Origin: Lenisia limosa
Taxonomy: Eukaryota; Breviatea
Reading direction: 5' to 3'
NCBI GenBank assembly: GCA_001655205.1
Contig: LPNZ01008423.1
Location: forward strand, 1 to 26,205
DNA length: 26,205 nucleotides
The position numbers were made by a program, and so were the translations under genes. The notes under the pieces were generated by a model that did not search any database, was not told the origin of the DNA, and was given only the letters and a program-made list of their open reading frames with translations. This document shows positions 1 to 10,248 of the stretch, in pieces. How positions within the stretch are numbered: the first letter of the stretch is position 1; the number at the start of each line of letters is the position of its first letter.

Positions 1-334
1 TATGTCCACTCCCCACTCCCCATAACCAGCCCCCCCCTCCCACGTTCGTCACTTTCATCCCAAAAATACGACATGTCCAACCTCGCCACCTCACTATGAA
101 CAAAAGTGTCGACCCTCCGTCACTCGACCCTCCCCCTCCTACGTTCGACCACTCGAGGCCGTCTGTGAGAACGCCATTTCACTTCCTTCTTGCCTGTGGT
201 TATTAAAAAAAAGCTTTGGAAAAATGAACTAATGAAAAAAAAAAACTGATGAAAAAGGACTTAATTTTTTTTTTTAAAAAAATAGACTAATGGAACAAGA
301 TAAAACTGTTTAGTTTTCCTCCGCTCATAGAACC

Positions 335-674
335 TCACATCATTTTGATCGAAGAAGCGTCCTCAGTTAGGTGGTGGCTTGGAGCTGACATAGCGTTCTT
401 GACAGGTGAAAGAAGTAACATCGTTCTTTATAGTTGATTTCACGGTTAAACAGCATCATCGTTTTCAAGGTAGGGTAATACGAAGGCTTTCAAGGTTAAA
501 AAAAACACCTCAAAAAAAAGAGATCCACTTAGTCTCATATGCTCAAGCTTCCCTATGATCAAAAATACAAAATATCGATATTTATCGAGATAATTTCAGT
601 CTTGTTTGAGACCGTTGAGAAGACTATAAAAGCCAGTTACCTCAGAAGGTTCTCTGTAGAGGTTCGCAGGCGTG
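335..674 (-). CDS. Possible C-terminal exons of the TmcB-like gene
   Basis: Two further minus-strand exon candidates continue the TmcB-like frame. The first, 674-641, has a good acceptor (ccatttcag) and donor (gtaact); it accepts the phase-2 end at 1447 and encodes TPANLYREPSE. The second starts at 397 after a pyrimidine-rich acceptor. It is in phase and encodes a Ser/His-rich tail starting NAMSAPSHHLTED. It ends either at the TGA at 337-335 or at a good donor (gtgagg) just before it, which would carry the gene off the left edge. The alternative is that translation simply ends at the in-frame TAA at 1427-1425, after ETLAQRWEFSFS. Relatives in this family usually continue past this point, so I lean to continuation, without strong evidence. 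Confidence 0.3.
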
Positions 675-902
675 CTGAAATGGATAAGTAACACAGAAAT
701 GAGAAGATGACAATATAAATGCGAAGAGCAATATTCGTATGGTCAGTGTATCATTTACGATATCCCACGGCTTAATGATGGATGCTGGTTCGCGTCCGCT
801 TGAGAGGTTCTACAACGTAAATTGTACAATATAGTCTGGCAGTTGAAGAGTGTGAGGTTTTATGTTTCTAGGGTAAATATAGCCCCAGATTATTGATGCA
901 TT

Positions 903-930
903 AAAGTTCAAAGTTCAAAGTTCAAAGTTT
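903..930. repeat. Heptamer tandem repeat (AAAGTTC)
   Basis: Three and a half direct copies of aaagttc, ending aaagttt. It lies in non-coding sequence left of the last secure TmcB-like exon. Confidence 0.8.
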
Positions 931-1446
931 GAAGAAATGCGATTATTGAATATAACACAGACAATTAGGTTTCGAAATCGATGATCATATCAGACATGTT
1001 TTGGGGCAAATCTGTCAAAATATTGAATCTTGCATAATACATATATATGATATATCATCATATTTGAACAAAACTCCCTCATATAAGGTGTTTTCTTAAA
1101 ATGTAACCCCATTTTCCTACTCCATATGAGTTGGTAGGGGGAAGCGTCCAATTGGAAGCAACTGTGGAATGTTCATCAACAGGAGATACTGGGTTCAATG
1201 AACAAATAATGATGTGTGCGTTTTTAACTATAATTGCCCTCCCTCCCACACCCAAAAACACACACAATGAAAAATTACTACCACCCCTCACAATGGGCGG
1301 GACCGCGAGCAACATCATTGTCTAGCGACTCCGCCATTTCAAAATATCTGAAATTATTAATCTGAGTCATTTAAGTCATATTTCAAATTTCGAATGTGTG
1401 CAATTCTTTCCGAAGTGAAGCCCTTTAAGAGAATGAAAACTCCCAC

Positions 1447-4400
1447 CGTTGAGCCAGGGTTTCATCAGACACAACCGTCTGTAGGAATGAAGCGTAATGC
1501 CTCAGTATGGACTTGGACTGGGGGAAGCTTCGAAGTAGGCGGCGGTAAGACTGGGCTGGGAGGGTGAGTGATGGTACTTCACAAGGAGGAGAAAAAGTAT
1601 AATCTGTGGGACATGTAAATACTGTGACCACGATAAGTCTTGACACGGTTGGCACAAATAATCATAATAATATAGAGTGGGGGCACACACAATACCATAC
1701 ATTACCGATCTATCATGTCCCAAAGTGGCCGCTTCGCTCCCATGTGGTCCATTAATCACCGGTAAATAATTTATGGTGTTGTGAAGGCGCCCACTCAATA
1801 TTATTAACCATTCCCACCAGCAGATGTTTTGTACTTATCAAGCTTCGCAGCCTTGGCTGAGATTTTATTGAGGTTCACGGATGTGGGCTGTAAGAGAACC
1901 TGGGGGGNNNNNNNNNNNNNNNNNNNNNNNNNNNNNNNNNNNNNNNNNNNNNNNNNNNNNNNNNNNNNNNNNNNNNNNNNNNNNNNNNNNNNNNNNNNNN
2001 NNNNNNNNNNNNNNNNNNNNNNNNNNNNNNNNTAACTATTCCTAGATTTGCCCCAATGTGTTAAACAATCCTTGATCATATGATAATCACAAATTTGGGC
2101 TCTCTACTCCTATGCCACTTTTATCAAATAACAGATTAATCTTCGCTCTTTGTTTTGGCCTAAAAATCATTTGCAAAATAAAATAAAAACAAAAAAAAAA
2201 TAGGAAAAAAAATAGTTTTAGGTGCAGAAGTGAGTTTACCAACAGTTTTATTTCAATACAAGCGGGCACTCAGAATATAAACCATAACAAACTTATATTG
2301 AATTTGTTAGTCGTAATAACAAATTCACGTATTTAGTACTATTTAAGCCGAAAAGTTAGATTACTGAGCCTCTTTGAGAAGCTTAAAACCCCAACCCTCC
2401 GCGTCCCTGTTAATAGTTATTTTCTGTATCTAGGATGCTAATATATAATAGAGCTTCAATGAAGGAAGGGATGTTTTGAGTCCTTTCAAGACTCTAAAAA
2501 ACTGTCATCCAACATAGTTGTTCTCCTGACACTGTCAATTATGGTTGAACGAATATCCAATACTCAAATTGTCACAACATATTAAAGCATATTATATGAT
2601 ATATTAACTGTATACCTATCACATTGTAAATTTAAACTGGTGGTAACAGCTTGAAATGGTATTCATGGAGTGCACACATGGGAGGTGAAATAAAACACAA
2701 ACCTGCCAAAAGCTCTTGGTCATGGCCAAAGCAGCCTGATGGTTCTTTTTAGCGTCAGCAAAGGTCCGACGGAAGTCCATAAAGTCTACCAATCCTGGGG
2801 GGGGGGGGGNNNNNNNNNNNNNNNNNNNNNNNNNNNNNNNNNNNNNNNNNNNNNNNNNNNNNNNNNNNNNNNNNNNNNNNNNNNNNNNNNNNNNNNNNNN
2901 NNNNNNNNNNNNNNNNNNNNNNNNNNNATTAACATGAGATAAAAATCCTGGGGGGACGATTTTACCGTGCATTTACCCCCTCCCCCACCCAGTTTGTCAT
3001 GACCATTGCCGCTGGTCATGTGCAAGGTTTCACGTTCCTTTTCCCATTGTCGATTCCTGCGTGGTGAGCTTTTTGTTGGTAACCTATAGATCATTCTTAT
3101 TCCTTTGTGGTCCATTTCCTGAAATGAAAAATGAACCTCTGGGACTGATAAGTGAGCAGATCTTCACTTCGGTTATATAAAAACGACTGAATTCTTGATG
3201 AATTCTCGAGAACTATTTTTATAGTATTGCAGATTTTTGTGATCGAAATGAGGCCCTAGGAGTAAAGTTCTACGAAAAATTTTTGATTATTGCTACGTTG
3301 TTGGAGTGGGGGTTGGGGGGGGGGGGTTCTGGNNNNNNNNNNNNNNNNNNNNNNNNNNNNNNNNNNNNNNNNNNNNNNNNNNNNNNNNNNNNNNNNNNNN
3401 NNNNNNNNNNNNNNNNNNNNNNNNNNNNNNNNNNNNNNNNNGTAGTTTACAAACCTTGTAAAGATGATGAATCGCGGTAGCAATCCAGGGCTCATCCTGA
3501 TGAGATTAAGTGCTTACAAGTGTGAAGTTAATCCAACAGTGCCATTATGAGACCCACTCACTTCTCAGCCTTCTTCATTTGCACTCCCGCTTTCGGAGAG
3601 TCCCTTTTAAACGACAGAAAAAAAGTGGCGTATCGAACTGTAGTGTTGATGAGTTTAAGCAAACAATACGTTGTATTAAGCATTACAATTTGTATTCCGT
3701 GTAATTGGGAATGTGTCAAAAAAAAAGTACGAGCAGTTATAGTCTACATTCAATTGCAGATGGTATTGTGTCCTGTTTAGGTCAAATTCTGTTGGAAGCC
3801 CTTCTTACTTCTAATGATGACACTATGAGGGAACTGGATCAGGCCTGCTTTGAAGATGTTTTCTGCTTTCTGCATGGCCAGCCTCGTGCGTTGTTTGTTG
3901 CGCTGGATATTGGATAAGGGTGGGGGTGGCAAAATTGGACAATTTATGGAACAACAAAAAAAAAAAAATGAAGCCCCAAATCAACTATGTTGACGAGTAA
4001 TGTACAGAGACGGGATAAGTCTTGACCGATTTTCCTTGGGAAATCATTTATCAAATCGGCCAAGACTTATCCTGGTCACTTTATCTGCCTTCTATGTCCA
4101 TTGCTGCCTACGTAAATAAATCTAGTTCGAATCTCAACGTCTTCTTCAGAGAAAAACAGCCGTGGGGGATCGGGGTCGTAGCATTCATGTTCATGCGTTG
4201 CAATCTGGGGGAGAGGTGAATATGAGAACTTAAGAATATTTGTAACAACTCCAGAGGGATAAGGGGTAAGCTTTAGAAAATAAAAATCTCCTAACACCCC
4301 CCCCCCCCCAANNNNNNNNNNNNNNNNNNNNNNNNNNNNNNNNNNNNNNNNNNNNNNNNNNNNNNNNNNNNNNNNNNNNNNNNNCTCTGTTTGGTTAAGA

Positions 4401-7400
4401 AATAGCAGCTTCACTTCGGTCCGAAAAAGACCGGTAAAATATCGATAGTTTTCGAGGATCCAGTCAAAGTAAAGCACTAAGCCTGGCGGAATGATAATTT
4501 CACGGTCTCCCAACGTATTTTTTTTGCATTGCCTATTTTTAGAGTTAATGTTTATATTTAGAGAAGACTAATTCAAAGAGCAAGAATATATCGAAATAAT
4601 TTCATAAATACAACAATGATCATTCTCTTATCGCATGGGATGATGTGGGGTGGGGGTGTAAGACGGGAATGAGAAAATGGGAGCGGGGAATGACCCACAA
4701 TATATAGTAACAGGTGGCTTTGATACAATCGTGAAAAATAGATTTTTTTTTTCTTTTTTTCGAGTTGACTTTTTTCTGTTTTTCTTTTTCTCGATTAATA
4801 GTGTTATTCTGTATCGTCAAAATCCCAGCAGAAAGTGCTATCCTATTCCACATACGGAGATTGGTTTCAACCCGCTTCTTGAGATAATTGGAAAACAGCT
4901 GAAAGAGGCCACCAGAAACGAGCAAGAATATAACTGGGGGAGGTCAATATCGAAAATTTGAAACATAAAACTCCAGGTAAAAACAACATAAACAAAAGGG
5001 GGGGGGGTGTTGACATTGTAATATTTATAAAGAGGAACAATAATGTTAAATGAGGCCGAAGCCTTCTTAGATGTTTTGGATAATAATATAAAATTCATCC
5101 ACCCAATCAGTTGTTTTAAAACTCTGTGCAAACAGCTTTTTTAGCTAATCAAGATAAATAATTTTAATTAATTATCATAAATTAATAGTTGCTCTTAATT
5201 CAAATTGGTTTGTATCCATATATTTGTTTCCCAAGATTTGTAATGTAGCTATAAGATATATTATTTCTTGTTAATAATTCAAAGCGTTTACCGGACCTAC
5301 CTCCGAGGGCAACAATCATTATGAAGACCATTTCTGTTGATGCCTGAAAGATGAGAATATAATTATGGAAGGTTTCTGAGGACCACATTGTAAAGAATAC
5401 AGATATGATATGATATGAGCCAACAAAAAGCGTGACAATCACTTGGTGGTCATGATAAGAAAACTGACCGTGATAACTCATGAAAAGGGTATTGAGCTTT
5501 AACTTTAGTAAATCGTGACAGGACTTATCACAGTAACTGAATAACTTGCGCCCCATCATACCCCAATAGCAAGCGCATATCCACCTAATGCCACACCAAA
5601 AGCCGAACCAAACAGCATGGTTCTCTGGTAAGTCAGTGCAGCCACATTTTATCAAAAACAAATATATATACTCAACTGGATCACACAAAATTAATATTCC
5701 GCACTGTAGTATAAACTTGTTGTATTCTGTTGTTCAAATATCGCTCAGGATGTGATTGATTTTTATAAAAATAAATAAAATTGAATGAAATTGTCTCCCC
5801 AGTCAATCTAGTGAGGGAGTGTGGCCACAGAATAACCTACAATGAGACTCCACCGGACACAATAGTAGTACGGCCGAGTGATGGTCCGAAAAGTGCACCA
5901 GCCTAAAAATCGTGAAAATTATCGAGCTGAAATGCAAATAAAACGAAATTTGGTGCATCAGTATATTGTTTGAACTAAGAAACAAAATAAAGAAGTATAT
6001 GACAGAAGCCGTCTACACCATATATATTAAAAGACAAACAATTAAATTGTTACACGTGTATACTGATCATGAAATTCTGTTAGTGATCAAAATCAAATTT
6101 GTATTTTCTTGTACTCAAAAATATTAGCACGCTCACCTAAAGAGAGAACCATCAGTGACATTGCCACCCAAAGGTATGAGCTAAATGGTCACATTTCACA
6201 CCAAGTTCGATGTTGTTAAAATATACGCTTTCGTAGGGTATTAGAGCAAATCTCTTGAAAACCAGTCAAGTCATACCAATGTTAGAGAGAATGTATTGCT
6301 GAAATATTATATACCCGTTCCTGAAAAAAAATTAGAGGGTGTAACGATTAGGAAGTAAATTCACAATATGTAGGATGGAGAAAAAAGTACCCCTACTCAC
6401 CCCCAAAGCCAGATATAATATCACTTAGTATGTATATCATATGAGATAGTATATATTACGTACAAATCTGGCATCATGAATAAGCAATGCCTTGAGTAGA
6501 TCTTCACTATTATTTACAAAAGAGTGCTGAAATATTGATAAATAACTAGGGTTTAACAAGAATAGTCTTTTTTGGAACCGAAAGTGAAGCTCTGGTTTGA
6601 GACAGCTGTAAACAAGACAATCATACCTGATTGACAAGTCATTAAGTCTGAAATAAAACACCCAGATCGTCTTAATAAGCAGGTACCTAAAATGATAAAA
6701 CAAAAGGTATGAGTTGCCTTTCCATGTTGAAGAAGATGTCATTACCCCCACCCTCAATTAACCATCTTTTTGGTTCTATCCCCTCAACTGCCACGTTAAT
6801 CATATCATGATATCGTTTCTTTCCCATCAAAGCCATTAACTCTAGTCCCCCTCCCCCCATATATTGAAGCACTGACGTTCAAGTTCAAGTCCCCGCTCCC
6901 CCTACTTGGCATCAAAATAAGACTCGGGTCGAGCGAAAGGGTCCCTACTTCGGGGGTCGCTTTCATACAATCTGAAAGGAGGTGAGAGTAACTCAGGACA
7001 GTTTTAGATTTTTGGAAAAATTTTCACACCAATTTTTGGATCATATTCGTACGGAATATTACTATCATTTTCCATACATCCCGCAGATTTGAGAGCAAAA
7101 AAACACATTCAAAACCCAGGCCATTTCCATGTTAAATTAAAATATTTCCTGTATGACAATATCTTTTAGTAGAGGTCTACAAAATTGACCTCGGAGAGAA
7201 TACAACTTACACAAGAGAAATCAAGAGGCTAAAGGGGATAAACACTAAGAGCACCAGCGCTGATGACCCTGTGTAATTAGTGGGGCAATATATATATATA
7301 TTTTAGAACTGCGGGGCAAATATGTACATACATTATGAAGGAAAGCTTACATATCCGTATCGAGAAATTCAGATATTTTTTGGAACAATAGAAACGTTAT

Positions 7401-9499
7401 CCTTGATAATAACAACACAACACACCATCTTGACTTTCAAATACACCCAATTCAAACATTTATTCAACTTACCAGAATAAATGAGGTTTCCTGCTGACAC
7501 ACACGAATCGGAACGGTCAATATAGTCATAGACAGAGGATTTGGGGTTTGAACACGACAAAAACGTTGTCAAAATCTAGAAAATGGTTAGGGTAGTATGA
7601 GCTACAGGCAAACTAAGAGTTTAATAAGTGGTATGTAACCCATTCTTGTATTGAAATACAAGCTTTGTTGGTGGTGGTAACAGTGAAACTTAAAATCTAT
7701 CAATTTTTAAATGATTTGACACTTTCTCCCACTGTTAGAATCGGAATGTAAAATGATGTCACCATAGCAGACGCGAGGATTCGAACTGCACGCACAACCC
7801 AAATTGGTGTTGATGAATTGGTCTGTAAATGGAGATAAAAAAGGCAAAATAATGAAACAAAACAGCATAAAAAAAAATACATTGACAAGAAACCCAGGCT
7901 ACTCGCCCCAACAGCACCGCACCTCATCACTCCAGAGTAAAAAATGCAAAATTAATGAAACAGAAACACTCCAAAATCAACTCTATTAGCTAGAAATACA
8001 AGAGTTTTGAAAACACTCCACCCACCCCATGTTGACTCACAACAATGGTATAACTCATAATGAGCACCAGTACTATGAAGGCCAGGGTTGTTGCGTAGAG
8101 AATCTTCCAAATGCTAAGGGAGCATAAGAACCGGAAATTTATTATTTACAGTATGCAGGAATGTCATTTTGACCAACACAAAGGAAAATGATAGTTAACA
8201 CAAAGTGAAATAAAAGATCACATGATCTATAGTACAATAATAGTGTGACACATAGTTTACACAAGGAAGTACTAAAAGTGATACTATTTGGCGAACTACA
8301 AATGATGTTCATTTTACCAAGCTAAAACGCCTTTAATTCTCTCCCCACCCAGGAAATCGCCCCCTCCACCCTTACAGGAAATCGAACGTCAGAACACCAA
8401 GTGGAGACTGAAAGACGTTGAAAAATTCAGCAATAAGTTTCTCTTCTGCCAGCACACCAGCAGTTAAGATGAAGGATAGCGACTCTAGGAACTGAATAAG
8501 ATATAATAAGGGAACTATATAATGAATGATTGAGATAGAGATATTGCAAATACTGGGCACTCCAAATGTGTTTGGGCCTGAGGTACGGATGCTAAGATAT
8601 TGGAAGAATGAGCAAAACGTTGTATAAATCTCAAACTTTTTTCAAACATTATACCTCCCCTCCACCCCCCCCCCTCTCTCCTACGGAAATAGTCGATAAA
8701 CACAGCAGCTGCCTGGAGAATTGGAGACCTTCCTTGACCTATAGGATTTATTGGGGACCCTGCATTTAATATTTTGAATTCATTAATTAAACCATTTTGA
8801 AAGTGAAGCGGTTGAAAGGAGTGTATTTTCCAATAAAAAAAATGTCCCTCTTCAAATTGAAAGTAATTTCTCACAATATTACGGAGTTTGGTCGGCCCCT
8901 CATATAAAGAATGCACATACACCGAGAAGTCCTGAAACGGAGATAGACCATAACATTTGGTCAATCGTGTCAGGACTTATCACGCTTTGTTTATGTATGT
9001 GTTTACAAGTGTCTACATTATGAGTAGACTGAATGAGGATATGAGTATGTATGAAAGACTTTCTGATTATTAACCCTCTATAGACTCATTTGATACGAAC
9101 GCAACTAATGAACGCCCCGAAATTTCGAAATAATAACTATTATATAGAAATGACAGTTTTCGAGGAGGGATATGATCAATATTTAGCCAACTTAAGAGGG
9201 TTGATTTAATTAATAAAAAGGAGCTATCTAAGTGTCTCGCGAATCCAACAATCCTTGGCCAGGGAATCCATAAGAATTCGCTATCCGAACACAAACATGG
9301 TTCCAGCAAGGACAAAACGAAGACGTATTACAGTAACACCTCCAATAACCACCCTTAGTAAATCCAACCAACCAGTTACGAGAGTGTACAGGAACTGGAA
9401 GAGGTGCTCCTCAGTGCTGGACCTGACATGTTGATCAAGATTGCTTGCCCATGCCGACTGGGTCTGAGTATATGGAACGGTTGAGGCTCGTACTGACAT
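1447..9499 (-). CDS. TmcB/TmcC-like polytopic membrane protein with TPR-like cytosolic region (multi-exon)
   Basis: Exons, read down the minus strand: 9499-9373, 8514-8376, 8113-8041, 7822-7733, 7575-7473, 7268-7211, 6971-6906, 6686-6627, 6180-6137, 5902-5841, 5624-5562, 5343-5301, 4933-4856, 4204-4112, 3902-3809, 3637-3616, 3603-3562, 3496-3455, 3056-2989, 2794-2703, 1899-1809, 1555-1447. Every junction keeps phase except 4856/4204 (phase 1 to 0), so a short exon is missing there, possibly in the gap at 4312-4384. The start is the ATG at 9499. Residues about 43-335 hold seven or eight hydrophobic helices, for example IWKILYATTLAFIVLVLIM and VRILASAMVTSFYIPILT, then a cysteine-containing loop and LYESDPRSRDPFARPESYF. 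The second half has helical-repeat motifs: RLFFSEEDVEIRTRF, AENIFKAGLIQFPHSV, YATFFLDSPKAGVQMKKAEK, HQAALAMTKSFW, YRRLLRSFPQSKSILRHYA. This order matches, from memory, the family of Dictyostelium tiny macrocysts protein B and its ciliate relatives (membrane domain plus TPR-like domain). The molecular function of that family is not well known. A PAS domain seen in some relatives is not visible. Confidence 0.72.
1610..1650. repeat. MITE end fragment
   Basis: The stretch gtgaccacgataagtcttga followed by cacggtt matches one arm of the hairpin families; the partner arm is not found nearby. Confidence 0.4.
1908..2032. other. Assembly gap next to a poly-C acceptor
   Basis: 125 N. The left flank, read on the minus strand, is ccccccag directly before exon 1899-1809. 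Confidence 0.95.
2810..2927. other. Assembly gap next to a poly-C acceptor
   Basis: 118 N. On the minus strand it ends in a run of 13 C followed by ag and exon 2794-2703. Confidence 0.95.
3333..3441. other. Assembly gap in a TmcB-like intron
   Basis: 109 N between exon 3496-3455 and a run of about 14 G at 3314-3327. The flanking exons join in phase without it. Confidence 0.95.
4003..4083. mobile_element. Hairpin MITE, family 1, copy a
   Basis: An element of about 81 bp with inverted ends of about 25 bp (gggataagtcttgaccgatt on the left, its complement aatcggccaagacttatcc on the right), terminal cagagac/ggtcact and TA at both borders, as expected for a non-autonomous Tc1/mariner-type element. 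The loop is ttccttgggaaatcattta. It sits in the 4204-3902 region of the TmcB-like gene, within the intron after exon 4204-4112. Confidence 0.7.
4312..4384. other. Assembly gap next to a C run
   Basis: 73 N following 13 C and two A. It lies in the only interval of the TmcB-like gene where phase is lost, so a small exon may be hidden here. Confidence 0.95.
4404..4457. repeat. Dispersed short repeat R, longer copy
   Basis: This copy extends the repeat past the 26 bp core: agcttcacttcggtccgaaa, then agaccggtaaaatatcgat, then gttttcgagga. Partial matches to the extension occur near 16380 (aaaaagccagtaaaatatcg) and 10934 (aaaaagaccagtaaaatct). Confidence 0.45.
5462..5541. mobile_element. Hairpin MITE, family 2, copy a
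   Basis: A related element with ends aactgaccgtgataact and gtgacaggacttatcacagt and an internal tattgagctttaacttta. It lies in the intron between exons 5624-5562 and 5343-5301 of the TmcB-like gene. The core differs from family 1. Confidence 0.55.
6567..6593. repeat. Dispersed short repeat R, copy 1
   Basis: ttttttggaaccgaaagtga followed by agctct differs by one base from the copy at 22760. It also matches, in opposite orientation, the longer copy near 4404-4457 (agcttcacttcggtccgaaa). It lies in an intron of the TmcB-like gene. Confidence 0.55.
8951..8988. repeat. MITE end fragment
   Basis: The stretch cgtgtcaggacttatcac matches the right arm of the family 2 hairpins (5462, 15049). No clear left arm is present; it lies in the first intron of the TmcB-like gene. 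Confidence 0.4.
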
Positions 9500-10248
9500 G
9501 CTTAAAGCTGTTATATTAGTGTTAATTAGCTTAAGGGGAGAAGGAGGTGGGCAGAAGTGGAGTGTACGGAATGTGCGGAAAGATTAGAAGCCATCAAGAC
9601 ACTATTACCGAGAATCGTCTCAGATTTGTTTATATAACCAAAATTTGCAACATCTCCAACGCTTACAAGTTCGTTAAACGACCTATTCAATCTGTCCAGC
9701 AACTCCTTTGTGCTGAATTCCGATCAAAGTGCGCTAGCTGCTGCTTTCTCACCAAGAACCACGCAGCACAACCACCAAGAGGAACAGATGGGCCGGAATG
9801 TGGTCTTGGGTCTTGGTCTTGTCTTGGGTTTATAAAATCCGAGCCACGGGTTGTGAATTTCTCATCTACTCATCCCTCATACGCCACCTCGCGCAAACTC
9901 CAGTTATAAGGCCAAATGATGCCCAGTGCGTACCGGGAAATCCCTAGCCCTCGCGGTCTGTCTATTTCAAGTCTATTTGTCTACGTGTCATTTTTTTTAT
10001 ATAAAACATTGAGTATTTGAGTTTTCTTGTTTTCAGTTTCAGTTTTCAGTCCCTTACAATACATACTTTGAGATGAGAATCTGGTCGAATCAGGCCTTTA
10101 TTATCATTTCTTATGATGTATATATATTATATATCAAATATGATATACATTACATTAAAATATCAAAAAGACAAGAAACAAAGAAACTGAAACTCAGAAA
10201 GAAAGAAAACAAAGAATAAATTGTGATAAAGTAAAAGGGGAATAGTAG
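9500..10248 (-). promoter_or_regulatory. Intergenic region: GRL 3' flank and TmcB-like upstream region
   Basis: It holds a minus-strand AATAAA (tttatt at 10098-10103) about 150 bases past the GRL stop as a possible poly(A) signal, an AT palindrome block near 10116-10155, the GTCTTGG array, and a TATA-like ttataaaa at 9829-9836 about 330 bases from the TmcB-like ATG. A 120-codon plus-strand open frame (9547-9909) shows no recognisable protein, so I leave it out. Confidence 0.35.
9802..9829. repeat. Short GTCTTGG tandem array in the intergenic region
   Basis: Four imperfect ggtcttg/gtcttgg units are followed at once by ttataaaa. It lies between the end of the GRL gene (10249) and the TmcB-like start (9499), so it may belong to the TmcB-like promoter. 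Confidence 0.5.

Noticed and set aside
1-334. Possible further 3' exons of the TmcB-like gene near 100-180
   Set aside because: Short candidate exons exist (acceptor ctcacag near 160), but frames stop quickly and nothing family-like is visible; I see only C-rich and A-rich non-coding sequence.
1804-2972. Open frames running through N gaps
   Set aside because: They exist only because N stretches contain no stops; only the splice-bounded parts 1899-1809 and 2794-2703 are supported.
9547-9909. 120-codon plus-strand open frame
   Set aside because: It lies in the intergenic region and covers the GTCTTGG repeat; composition and content do not look like a conserved protein.
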